Assembly: GCF_022581195.2 (NCBI RefSeq)
Contig: NC_061455.1
Location: forward strand, 9,504,189-9,568,188
Direction of reading: 5' to 3'
From: Helicoverpa zea
Lineage: Eukaryota > Arthropoda > Insecta > Lepidoptera > Noctuidae
Length of the DNA: 64,000 nt
Below are positions 1 through 10,300 of this stretch, piece by piece. The position numbers were made by a program, and so were the translations under genes. The notes under the pieces are model-generated. The model was not told where the DNA came from, searched no databases, and worked only from the letters and a program-made list of their open reading frames with translations. Each line of letters starts with the position of its first letter. The stretch's first letter is position 1.

Positions 1-511
1 GAGTAGGCGACCCAGTGTTTAAAATACAAAGATTAATATTATCTAACATATCTAATAAAGTACTACCATAACTATTTGTTGTAGCACTACCCCATACTTC
101 ATGTTGACAATTAAAATCCCCTAAAACTATAAATGGTTTGGGTAGAAGAGATAAAATATTTACAAGTTCGTTAAAGATTGAAGAAGAAGGACGAGGAATA
201 TATACAGAAACGAAACATATACTATCTACAACAGCTGCAATTATGGAGAATGAATTATTATGAGATGGGAGTGAGAAAAGTGAAAATGAATGATGATGTC
301 TGATGAGTAAGGCTACACCGCCATACCCATCAGAACGGTCTTCCCTAAGACAGGCGTACCCAGGGATCTTAAACACAGACCCTGGTTTAAGCCATGTCTC
401 TTGTAGGGCAATAACTATAGGTTTTAAATTATTGACAAGATGTATTATATCAGATTTTTTATTAATTGCGCTTCGACAATTCCATTGTATTGCCTTGGCT
501 TTGTGTTCCAT
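1..511 (-). CDS. LINE ORF2, N-terminal endonuclease part (cut by window edge)
   Basis: This is the start of the endonuclease/reverse transcriptase ORF of a non-LTR retrotransposon, read on the minus strand from an ATG at 509-511 and still open at base 1. About 170 residues are visible. They begin with MEHKAKAIQWNCRS, then show ALQETWLKPG and, further on, LGDFNCQHEVWG. This is the layout of an apurinic-like endonuclease (QWN, QE and GDFN motifs). The reverse transcriptase would lie beyond the left edge. The start overlaps the end of ORF1 by 50 bases in another frame, a common arrangement in Jockey/I-group LINEs. No stop or frameshift was seen in the visible part. The exact clade is not certain. 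Confidence 0.8.
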   Translation of the reverse strand, partial: MEHKAKAIQWNCRSAINKKSDIIHLVNNLKPIVIALQETWLKPGSVFKIPGYACLREDRSDGYGGVALLIRHHHSFSLFSLPSHNNSFSIIAAVVDSICFVSVYIPRPSSSIFNELVNILSLLPKPFIVLGDFNCQHEVWGSATTNSYGSTLLDMLDNINLCILNTGSPT

Positions 512-1979
512 TATGAATATTCTTTTCAGAAACTGCATTAATTACAGTGGCAGCGATGGTCGGTGAGAGGTGTTGAGTCTGGGTTAAAGATTTAATTAGT
601 GCTATGATTAACTCATTTACTGAGGCTGATGATAGATCATCTCTGGGGATGAGAGCACAACCATCTTTTGGTTGAGGCAGACCCCTAGCGAGTTCTTGAT
701 GGAATTGCTGATCATAACCTTTTGAAAACTGAGGGGGGGAACGAGGCTTAATAAATACAGTTTTTTTATAAGATGTTTTATTTTTTGTTGGAGAGTAATC
801 CTGAGGAACAGAAGCATTTATATTGCTTGAAACTGTGGGAGAGGAAAGCAAAGCATCAGCATAAGAAATTTTGGAAATTGTGGGGTGAAGTTTTGAGGCT
901 TCAGCATATGATATGCAGGATTTGGCCATAGATTCTTTTATGTTTTTCTGCCTCTCATATTCTAAACATTTCCTGCTAGTGGCCTCATGGAAACCTTTGC
1001 AGAGACAGCAATGCAAATTATCCTCAGAGATGGTGCACCCATCCCCAGAGTGACCTTGACCACATTTGTAGCATCTAGGGGTAGATCTACACTGACTTTT
1101 AACGTGCCCATATCTACAACAATTATAGCACTGAATAGTAGGGTAAATGTAAAGGTCAACAGCTAAAGAAGTGTAGCACATATAGACCCGCTTTGGTAAA
1201 ACTTGGCCATCAAAAGTTAATATAACAGTTTCAGTGTTTTTAAACTCGGATTTGCCATCTACAACAGTCTTTCGTTTAATCCTCCTCAATTTTAAAATTT
1301 TTCCACAACCAATTGGGACTGAAATATTTTCGAGGACATCATCATCGGACCACTCCATGGGAACGCCTCTAACGACGCCCATGCGGGTCACCGAGAAAGT
1401 TGGAATGAAAGCTTTGAAATGTTCTTTTTCTAATAAGCTATTGGTAATAAAAGAGTTGGCGTCTAAGTATGTAGTAAAGGAAACAACCAGACGATTGCGA
1501 CCAATTTTTTTTAAACTACCGTTTACTATACCTTTAAAAGAATTCCTCCTTAAAAACCTGCCAAATGAAATTGGGTTTAAGTAGCTATTATCGTTGGGAG
1601 CAGTTTGCTCTCTCTGTATATGTACAAGAAATGGTGCCGCATCGGAAGAATTGTATACCAATCTGGCTACCGAAACCGGTTTTTGTGGAGATTCATTTGG
1701 TTTATTAACATGAGAACTAACAACAGACGCGCTATTTAAAGGATCAGTTTCCATGTCCACCACGCCACAACTGCAGTCGGACTGAGTTTTCGCGCCATTT
1801 TTGCGCCTCTTTTTATTGCATTGTTTGCAAAGGCTGCGTGAGGATACCCTCTTCCTCTTTGTATTAGTAGTACTGACGGCGGAGCCATCAGTATCTACTC
1901 CGGTGTCGTTGTTCGAAACTGTTACATAATGCCCAACTTCGGGCGGCAATGTTCCTCCGGGGTCATCCGGAGGTTCCAT
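462..1979 (-). CDS. LINE ORF1, gag-like protein with zinc knuckles
   Basis: This is the RNA-binding ORF1 protein of the same LINE, about 505 residues from the ATG at 1977-1979. An in-frame Met 12 codons upstream exists, but the segment between looks like 5' leader. The C-terminal half has three consecutive CCHC-type knuckles: CYNCCRYGHVKSQC, CYKCGQGHSGDGC and a third starting CCLCKGFH. Such knuckles are typical of Jockey/I-group ORF1 proteins, which coat the element RNA. The N-terminal part is basic (a KRKR stretch and a Cys-rich patch). The frame is open throughout, so this copy is fairly young. Sequence upstream of 1979 to about 2100 is presumably the element's 5' UTR. Confidence 0.85.
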   Translation of the reverse strand: MEPPDDPGGTLPPEVGHYVTVSNNDTGVDTDGSAVSTTNTKRKRVSSRSLCKQCNKKRRKNGAKTQSDCSCGVVDMETDPLNSASVVSSHVNKPNESPQKPVSVARLVYNSSDAAPFLVHIQREQTAPNDNSYLNPISFGRFLRRNSFKGIVNGSLKKIGRNRLVVSFTTYLDANSFITNSLLEKEHFKAFIPTFSVTRMGVVRGVPMEWSDDDVLENISVPIGCGKILKLRRIKRKTVVDGKSEFKNTETVILTFDGQVLPKRVYMCYTSLAVDLYIYPTIQCYNCCRYGHVKSQCRSTPRCYKCGQGHSGDGCTISEDNLHCCLCKGFHEATSRKCLEYERQKNIKESMAKSCISYAEASKLHPTISKISYADALLSSPTVSSNINASVPQDYSPTKNKTSYKKTVFIKPRSPPQFSKGYDQQFHQELARGLPQPKDGCALIPRDDLSSASVNELIIALIKSLTQTQHLSPTIAATVINAVSEKNIHNGTQSQGNTMELSKRN

Positions 1980-2183
1980 TTCATTAGAGAAAAAACTAAA
2001 TAAAAAACTTACCAAACAGAATTAACACTAACACTATAACTAAACTACGATATTACGATAGAATATATACAAAAACTTAATCTAATCCAATATAAAAATT
2101 ATTTTTCAACTTGAGCAAAAGAAAACACGTCCGCCAAAGTTCAGGTTTCCCGCGCTTTTCAAAATCATACTTCCGCCTGATGT

Positions 2184-3541
2184 TTCAAAGAAGATGGATC
2201 AAAATTGCCCCACGTGCTATAACAATGTGACGTATCTCAAAAAAAAGATAAAAATGTTTAAAAAAATATAGCATACTCTCTAATTCTTTTTTTTTACACC
2301 TTCATACGAAAAAAATGCTTTAAAATTGTTCAGGCGCTGTTATGAAAACATCATTAATAGGACTATTTATGGACTATTTTATTAAATTATTTATTTGTTT
2401 GATAGGGTATACCTCACAGGTGGTCCCATAATCATCAGGTCAGGATCTGATGATGGAAACCCTGAGAAATCCAGGACAACTTTTTAAAGTTGCAGGCATG
2501 CGCAGGATAAAAACGTGACTATAAGGTGTATGTCTTATAACAATATGCAACAGTGAAGGTTTGGAGCTGACCTGATGATGGAGACGAACGAAGGTTGAGG
2601 GTACTCGACAACTGAATACGTAAACTGCCTCGTGTTTGGTCTTATATTATTTGTATTGAATAGAACTTTGCAACAGTGAAGGTTTACATCTGACTTGATG
2701 ATGGAGACCAGAGAAAGTCGAGGGAACTCGACAACTGAATATGTGAACTACCTCGTGTTTGGGCTTATATTATTCGTATTAATGAGAACTTTCCACTTAT
2801 GCGGATAATGACAACTGTGCGTGTCACTGAAAAGCCAAAAAAAAAAAAAAAAACTTTTTACAATAAAATAAAACCGACTCCCAAAAACACTGAAAAGCAA
2901 AAAAAAAACTATTCTTTGGAGCATCGGCTTAGGTACATCCATTAGACACCGACTCTTGAGGTAGTTCACATATTCAGTTGTCGAGTTCCCTCGACTTTCT
3001 CTGGTCTCCATCATTTCATCGGATCAGCTCCAAACCTTCACTGTTGCAAAGGTTTATTCAATACAAATAATAAAAGCCCAATCACGAGGTTGTTTACATA
3101 TTCAGTTGTCGAGTTCCCTGGACCTTCTTTCGTCTCTATCATCAGGTCAGCTCCAAATATTCACTGTTACATAGAATAAGACATACACCTTATAGTCAAG
3201 TTTTTATCCTGCGTATGGCTGCAACTTTAAAAAGTTGCCCTGGATTTCTCAGGGTTTCCATCATCAGATCCTGACCTGATAATTATGGGACCACCTGTGA
3301 GGTATACCCTATCAAACAAATAAATAATTTAATAAAATAGTCCATAAATAGTCCTATTAACGATGTTTTCATAACAGCGCCTGAACAATTTTTAAAGCAT
3401 TTTTTTCGTATGAAGGTGTAAAAAAAAAGAATTAGAGAGTATGCTATATTTTTTTAAACATTTTTATCTTTTTTTTGAGATACGTCACATTGTTATAGGA
3501 CGTGGGGCAATTTTGTATGGAATGTGATCCGTCTTCTTTCT
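2184..3541. mobile_element. foldback (long inverted-repeat) element, 1.35 kb
   Basis: The left arm (about 2184-2790) and right arm (about 2930-3541) are imperfect reverse complements of each other. Matching landmarks include TTGCCCCACG near 2206 against CGTGGGGCAA at 3501, the poly-A/T tract with GAATTAGAGAGTATGC, and the CTGATGATGGAAACCCTGAG block at 2448 against its complement near 3250. Each arm holds two tandem copies of a unit of about 120 bp with the core CTCGACAACTGAATA. The left outer arm lacks about 11 bp present on the right. No coding capacity was seen; short open frames here are shadows. Clear target-site duplications were not found. Confidence 0.75.
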
Positions 3542-3570
3542 GAGGAGAGGTATTAATATTACATCTATGG

Positions 3571-3578
3571 GTATTAAT
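3571..3578. repeat. target-site duplication of P element A (left copy)
   Basis: GTATTAAT here is repeated exactly at 12239-12246, on the other side of the composite A+B insertion. Eight bases is the duplication length of the P superfamily. Confidence 0.88.
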
Positions 3579-3929
3579 CATCGAGCTTAGAATTATAAGG
3601 AGACGCCGTGTTGTTATTGACGTATCTATAGTTATATAAATATGGGCGAAATATGAAACAAACTATGCAACATAGTTCTCTCTCACTCTTTCTAAGCAGA
3701 TAATTATATTTGAAAACAGGGACAACAATATTTTTGTGGTTGCGTGAAATGGTGACATTTATTTTTGATATCCTCCTGTTTGTAGGTGCGTGCCATATCT
3801 GGTACATATGTCATGGTAGTTGTGCTGTCAAATAGGTGCTCTTCGTGACTTATTTTTGCTATTTTATAGAAAATCACTCGTGTTTACTTTTAAGACTTTA
3901 CTATTTCAATAGTGAATTTATCAACGAGT

Positions 3930-5942
3930 ATGCCTACGTGTTGTATCGTGAAGTGTGGTGCAAGTAAGCACAAAAATCAAGCTGGATTGTCTTTACACAG
4001 GTTAGTAACCAGTTTTTGCTAGATTCTACATAAACTAATTCACATTGGATAAAAAATATGTTACGGAAACATGAATTGATGGTGAAAGCACTAATATTTA
4101 AGTTTATTTCTGTATAAAAAGCTATATTTAGAAATAAATGTTGTTTACAATATAGTTCGGCCATTCAGAGAATGCGTTCCTGACACGTCGCGATTGAACT
4201 GACGACGTAACTTTGCAATGGCGTTACAGTTACGATAAAAATATTTTTGCTGGTTGTTTACCGTTTTAACAATTGAGGAGCATTAAAACAACATTATTAT
4301 ATCAATAATCAATGAATGTTATAATTTTGTGCCAAACTGAGTGTCAAATAACTTGGTAAACAATATTTTTCTAAATCTATACTGCGCTATTACAAGGTTA
4401 TGTCAGCGGTTTATATTTTGTAGTGCTGTGCTAAAAATAACAGGCAAGTATCGTAATCTGTTCTTATACAGTTATAATATAAAATAATACGTTTTGATTT
4501 TCTTTTTAAGAATTGGAAAATAATGGACTATAAGACTTAATTATAACTTTTATGAAATATAAAAATAAAACTATGACCAAACCGCATTTTTATACTTAGA
4601 TTAAAAATGGTAACCCCAAATGGCGTTATGGGCCGCCATTTTGTGACGCTAAAACAGTCGTCCGTTGTCGTTTCTTGCGCATAGACCACGTTTTTCAAGT
4701 GTTTTCGATCTGTTTTTATTTGATTACCCGGCTTTTGTTAGACCGAGATATCAGGATTGATTCTGTTATTGATAATAATATAATTATACATGTAGGCGAA
4801 GATGATGATGAAGACACCACCTCCTCAAGCAAATCGGAGTCTGATTAATATTCTGTTCGCACATTCAATTCAATGTACTTGTAACAAAGAATAAATAAAA
4901 CAATTTTATTATATGAATATTACCTTTTTTTGGTTTCCACTTAAATAACTAAAATATAAAACAAATGATTCCGCCAATTTAAAACGAAAATAATCTTAAA
5001 ATAATGCGGCGGTTCATTTTGAAGGAACGGTAACGAACTCAGTGTTATGTTGTGCCCATCACTAGTCGTGACTAACTGATAGGTGTCAGGAACGCATTCT
5101 CTGAACGGCCGAAGTATAACATATCATATTGGCATAGTGCTGTACAGTTGTCATAACTGTATCGATATAATATCCACTTTTATAATTCAGCTTTTACTAA
5201 TTTTAACAACAGAAGTTACTGTTCCTAAGACACTGAGCCCTCAAAGTTGTGTATTATGTTGAATAGAACATCTCTATTTTGTTATTTACTTAAGTACTAT
5301 CTTTTCATCGCGGTATTACTCGCGTTCCGATGGATCTAATTCCGTACCCGAACAGTAATAACCTATGCCCACCGGGTAAAGTGTAGCTTTCAAATCGGTC
5401 AACTTGTTTCGGAGCCTATGCAATCCAAACAAATAATCAAAGTATAGATAAGTTCAAGTTTTGATGTTCTTTAATTAAAAAAAACATTTTTTGCAGGTTT
5501 CCTATACGAAATGATTTAAGGACAAAATGGTTAGAAGCTATTGGTGAGGAAAATATTAATCCCAGACATAAATATTGGTTTGTCTGTTCGCTTCACTTTG
5601 AAGATAGTTGTTTTAATAGAACACTGGATATCTTAAGATTACGTGACAACTCTGTTCCCACATTATTTTTGGTAAGTCTTAAGATAGTTTTTTTTTTTTT
5701 TTTTTGTTAGACAAATCCTATGTAATTACATTATTAGTACAGTATATCTCTCCGTTCAATCGTTATTAAAGGAATATTCTTTTTTTCAGACACCCAAAGA
5801 AGGCCCCCAGGAGTCGTTGAATAGCTTGAAAACGATTGTAAATTATTGTATTTTTTTTAAGACAGTATCTACTTATGGCGTTTCTTGCGGATTCTTCTTC
5901 ATAAGACCGAATCTTTGGCACCCTGCAACTAGTCTGACGTGA
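3930..5942 (+). CDS. THAP-domain-only protein of P element A (KP-like), three exons
   Basis: Predicted exons are 3930-4000, 5497-5671 and 5790-5942, with GT/AG borders (CAG|GTTAGT, GCAG|GTTTCC, TTG|GTAAGT, TTTCAG|ACACCC) and agreeing phases. The product is about 132 residues. Residues 1-82 form a complete THAP zinc-finger fold: MPTCCIVKC at the start, a Trp in TKWLEAIG, FVCSLHFED, and the closing SVPTLF. After about ten residues of exon 3 the reading frame crosses the internal deletion and ends about 40 codons later in former 3' sequence. The transposase core is absent. In Drosophila, comparable truncated P products (KP) bind element ends and repress transposition; that role here is inference. 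Intron 1 carries a 964-bp transposon that would have to be spliced out. Confidence 0.65.
4153..5116 (+). mobile_element. non-autonomous Tc1/mariner-group (DDE_3) element in P element A intron
   Basis: The ends are TAGTTCGGCCATTCAGAGAA on the left and the near-complement (…TTCTCTGAACGGCCGAAGTA) on the right. The same interval in P element B reads TTACAATAACATG without an insert, so the insertion duplicated the dinucleotide TA (4151-4152 and 5117-5118). Near 4738-4848 a plus-strand remnant reads IDSVIDNN, then IIIHVGEDDDED and SSSKSESD before a stop. It resembles the acidic C-terminus of insect DDE_3 transposases, so this looks like a deletion derivative that kept the 3' end of its transposase gene. 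A 227-bp member of the same family lies at 62032-62258. Confidence 0.82.
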
Positions 5943-6599
5943 AAGAACTTTCATAGGGCTATTTGAAATAATAAATAATTACTTTGCCTGTGTTTTTTTT
6001 TTTTTTTTCAAAGGTGAAGAAATGACTCCTCCCATTTGGTTGATGTTGTTGAGGTTATTAGTATCAGTGAAGTTAATGTGATAGTTAGTTCTATGACGAA
6101 GAAATTATTTATACTAGGTTATTTTTATGCACCCAGTAAGACTCGTACGTACTTCTAACTAGAATACAATATCGATATTTGTTGAATCCGGTAGTGGTAC
6201 AACCCTAGTAATGGCAGCCATTTTAGTTACTACTGCAGACTGTAGGTGTGCAGGTTTTTTTCATTGACATATAAATAAAGGGACAGGAAATGTCACGAAA
6301 AAAACGTGCACACCTACTGTCAGTCTGCAGTCGTAACTAAAATGGCTGCCATTACTAGGGTTGTACCGCTACCGGATTCAACAAATATCGATATTGTATT
6401 CTAGTTAGAAGTACGTACGAGTCTTACTGGGTGCATAAAAATAACCGAGTATAAATAATTTCTTCGTCATAGAACTAACTATCACATTAATTTCACTGAT
6501 ACTAATAACCTCAACAACATCAACCAAATGGGAGGAGTTATTTCAGTAGGGTGATACCTTTGAAAAAAAAAAACACAGGCAAAGTAATTATTAATTATT

Positions 6600-7017
6600 T
6601 ATTATTTCAAATAGCGTGGTGGCCTAGTGGGCAAAGAACCAACCTCTCGAGTATGAGGGCGCGGGTTCGATTCCAGGTCAGGCAAGTACCAATGCAACTT
6701 TTCTAAGTTTGTATGTACTTTCTAAGTATATCTTAGACACCAATGACTGTGTTTCGGATGGCACGTTAAACTGTAGGTCCCGGCTGTCATTGAACATCCT
6801 TGGCAGTCGTTACGGGTAGTCAGAAGCCAGTAAGTGTGACACCAGTCTAACCAAGGGGTATTGGGTTTCCCGGGTAACTGGGTTGAGGAGGTCAGGCAGG
6901 GCAGTCGCTCCTTGTAAAGCACTGGTACTCAGCTACATCCGGTTAGACTGGAAGCCGACCCCAACATAGTTTGGGAAAAAGGCTCGGAGGATGGAGGATG
7001 GATATTATTTCAAATAG
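6600..7017 (+). mobile_element. tRNA-derived SINE with 15-bp target duplication
   Basis: The SINE body (6615-7002) begins GCGTGGTGGCCTAGTGGGCA, containing an RNA polymerase III A box (6619-6630), followed by a B box GGTTCGATTCC at 6664-6674. It ends in a short GGATGGAGGATGGA tail. TATTATTTCAAATAG flanks it on both sides (6600-6614 and 7003-7017), a typical L1/RTE-type target duplication. It lies in the 3' untranslated part of P element B; copy C lacks it (49950-49970 is uninterrupted), so it arrived after B's relatives separated. Confidence 0.88.
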
Positions 7018-7394
7018 CCCTATGAAAGTTCTTTCACGTCAGACTAGTTGCAGGGTGCCAAAGATTCGGTCTTATGAAGAAGAATCCGCAAGAAACGCCA
7101 TAAGTAGATACTCTCTTAAAAAAAATACAATAATTTACAATCGTTTTCAAGCTATTCATGAGAAAGTTATATAATGCAAATGGAGCTAATTATGTATTAA
7201 TCGATTGTACAAAACAATTTTGTGCCGGCGGCCATATTGGATTTACAATGTTATTGATATTACTATATTGTATTGTCATGGGAATTAAAGGTGTATACAA
7301 AATTTCAGATTAATCGGTTGACAGGAAGAGGGTGAATTTTGAATTACTAAATTTGACCCAAGAATAAATAATAAACCAAACGGGGTGAGCAAAG

Positions 7395-10300
7395 TTATTC
7401 ATTTCTAAACAATATAAGCTTATTAAAAAACTGTCTATGAGACAGTTTTTCAATTCTTCTACAACCGTAGTATCTGAATCTTATATCTAAAAATGTTTTA
7501 ATTATTGACTTGATCAAAAGGAACTTGTGGTTAGTACTGTGATTGGGATCACAGTCAAAAAAAGTATTAATTTCATAAAATTCACACATAAATTTAAAAA
7601 TGTATAGATAATAGACTTCAGGTTTAATTTTACAATCTAAATGAGTTTTCACGAGTTTCTCTGTTTTTTTAATTATATCTATGACGCTACAAGAGGCATA
7701 TTTCAGCCCTCCTCTTGTTTTTACATAAATGAGGCTATTGATGTCTTCCTCCCCAATTAATAATGAAACACAAACGTCACATTTAATGCTACGCATTAAC
7801 TTTTTAACGACGTATCCAGATATATATTCGATGACTTTATCAGAGTACGTCTCAGCTGTGGTATTTAAAATGTATTGCATATACGTATCGTACAAATCGC
7901 TATGATCCTCTGGGATATCTATGAAATTCTTTCTATCACTCAATTCATTTATAGCTAAAACCGGATTTTTACTAGAGCAATTTAGTACAGTAATTTGCTC
8001 TAGTGGAGCACAATTCCCAATGCCATCATCGCGAATCTCAGCTCTCACTAATAACTTTTTGTAAGCTGCGCGAAATTGAACAGCATTGGGATTATTGTTG
8101 AAACCCCCTCTAGCTCTCACAGCCGAGAAAAAAAGCTCTAAATGATCTTGGCTGACTTTATAGAGGGGGATGTATTTGAGCAATTTTGTGTCTTCGACCA
8201 GGTAACGATAAAGCGACAAAGCGCTTTCCATATTAACAATTAAACCAATGAAGCCGGTTTTTCTTCGGGAATTTATTACAAGTTCACCTGATGGCAATTT
8301 TAAACTTTTCAGGTAATTTGTCGCACATTCAAATAGAGCAGATATTAAACCAATATTGGCAGGACACATAGCTTTTTTGAATCCTGGGGGACGGATGGAG
8401 TGGCTGTTTAATACGTCGAATACGTTGTTCATTAAATTTATAAAATTCACCGTGCCATCACAATTTTTAAATTGTTTTAATTTTAGTTCACAACGGCAGT
8501 AATCAAGTGCATCTGCTACTGAGCTACTAAAAAGCTGTGTCGCCAGTTTTACCTTCATTTTTTGTTTTTGGTAAAATATATGAGGTTTTTTAATTTTATT
8601 AGCAAGATGGAGGCCCTGTTTTTCTTGAAGTTCAAGAAGTTTTTCTAGATATTCGAAATCTACCTTTCGCCCGAGTGAGTCTATGAACACTCTAAGTTCG
8701 CCAAATGCATTTCTTATTAATTTTATCGCGTGGCAAGGGTCAATAAAAGCGTGAACGCGAGTGCCATATTCAAAACTGGTAATATCTTGCTGTCGGAAAA
8801 GATTACAGCCAAATGACGTAAACATGCTAAAATTTGCGGCAGGTCCATCACAAGTAATACTAACTACCTTTACGCCTATTTCTTGACATAACTTCAAAGC
8901 TGTGCCAATAATAATATACTTTTGTTCGCCGGTAAGGGTTGTTATGAAAAAATAACCAATGGGAATTTTCCACGAGTCGTTAATAGCTGTCAACAAGACC
9001 ACTAGAACTTGATTTGCTTCCTCGGTACTGTCACTATCTAGATTGTGTCCTAAATTAACTCGACCATGAAATATCTGATCTCTTGGATCCCAGGTCAGAG
9101 ACTTTCTTATGGCCATTTCGTCGAAAACTAATGAGCATATTATAGGCCGGGTACTTCTCTGCACCTTGAATTTTAATGTGTCAAATGCTTCTTTAGTAAA
9201 TCCAGGTTCGCAATTAACGTGTTGGTACCATTTGCATAAAGTTCTTGTATGGGGTAAACATGTGTTATAAGTCTGCCTTATATAATTGTAAGCTTTAGGG
9301 GACAAGAAATGTAAAGTCAATGCAAACTTTCTGATTTCTTCGGAGTACATACGAGGTGTAGGCAAACCTTTAGACTTCATAACTTGCCTTTTCAAAAAGT
9401 CTTTTGGTCCCGCTAAATCTTCAATAGCTACAGCTTGTTCACTGTTGACACAATTTTTTCTCTTAAGATCTTCTACAATATCTGCTAAATTGGCTATCTT
9501 TTTGTTACGCCTTCGAATCGTCTCGTTGAGACGTTTAATTGTTTTCTGCTGTGTGAGACATTTGTTTTTCAAAGCCTTGACTTTTTCAATCAATACAATC
9601 TGGTAAAAAAAAATCACCTGTAGGTATAAAGAAGCAGGGTATGTCCGTAAATATATATGTAAAGAGCATTTAGTTGGTGTAAGATATTTCACCTCTATGG
9701 TTTTATTTTCTTTATGAAAATTAAGCGTACAAAGGGACATAGGGACAGGAAAAGCGACTGTGTTTTATATATAGTGATACTACATATCTATACTACATAT
9801 CTATGTAATGCTACTACATACATACTCAGTCGAAAACTGAACTTTCTTTTTTAAAATCTATACTAATATTATAAAGAGGAAAACTTTGTTTACTTGTAAT
9901 GAATAGGCTCAAAAACTACCGGACCATTTTTAAAAATTCTTTCACCATTCGAAAGCTACATTATCCACGAGCAACATAGCATATAAGAAACCTATAGTAC
10001 CAAACTCCCTTAAAAAAGATTAAAATACTAGCCTTAGCCTACACTTTAGAAAGTTGAAATTGTTCATAAAGACCCGGACTTATACACAAAAAGAAAAGAC
10101 ATACAAATCAAATTAATTTATTTATTCATATACATGTTGGGTATTAAATATGTTCACAATTTTAATAAAATTAGTACCACCAAAATCTGCCTCAGAAGGC
10201 GTATGAATGTAATGTCAGGTATGAAGATTGTAGTATTAATCACATACATTAATTTTCATGTATTAATATTCAACAAAATCAAATTAAATGCATTTTCAAC

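Noticed and set aside
1234..1584. 116-codon plus-strand frame inside the LINE ORF1
   Set aside because: It lies opposite the zinc-knuckle ORF1 and has no independent support.
6615..6690. tRNA-like gene start with A and B boxes
   Set aside because: The body continues into a SINE with a 15-base target duplication, and no full cloverleaf with an acceptor stem was seen.
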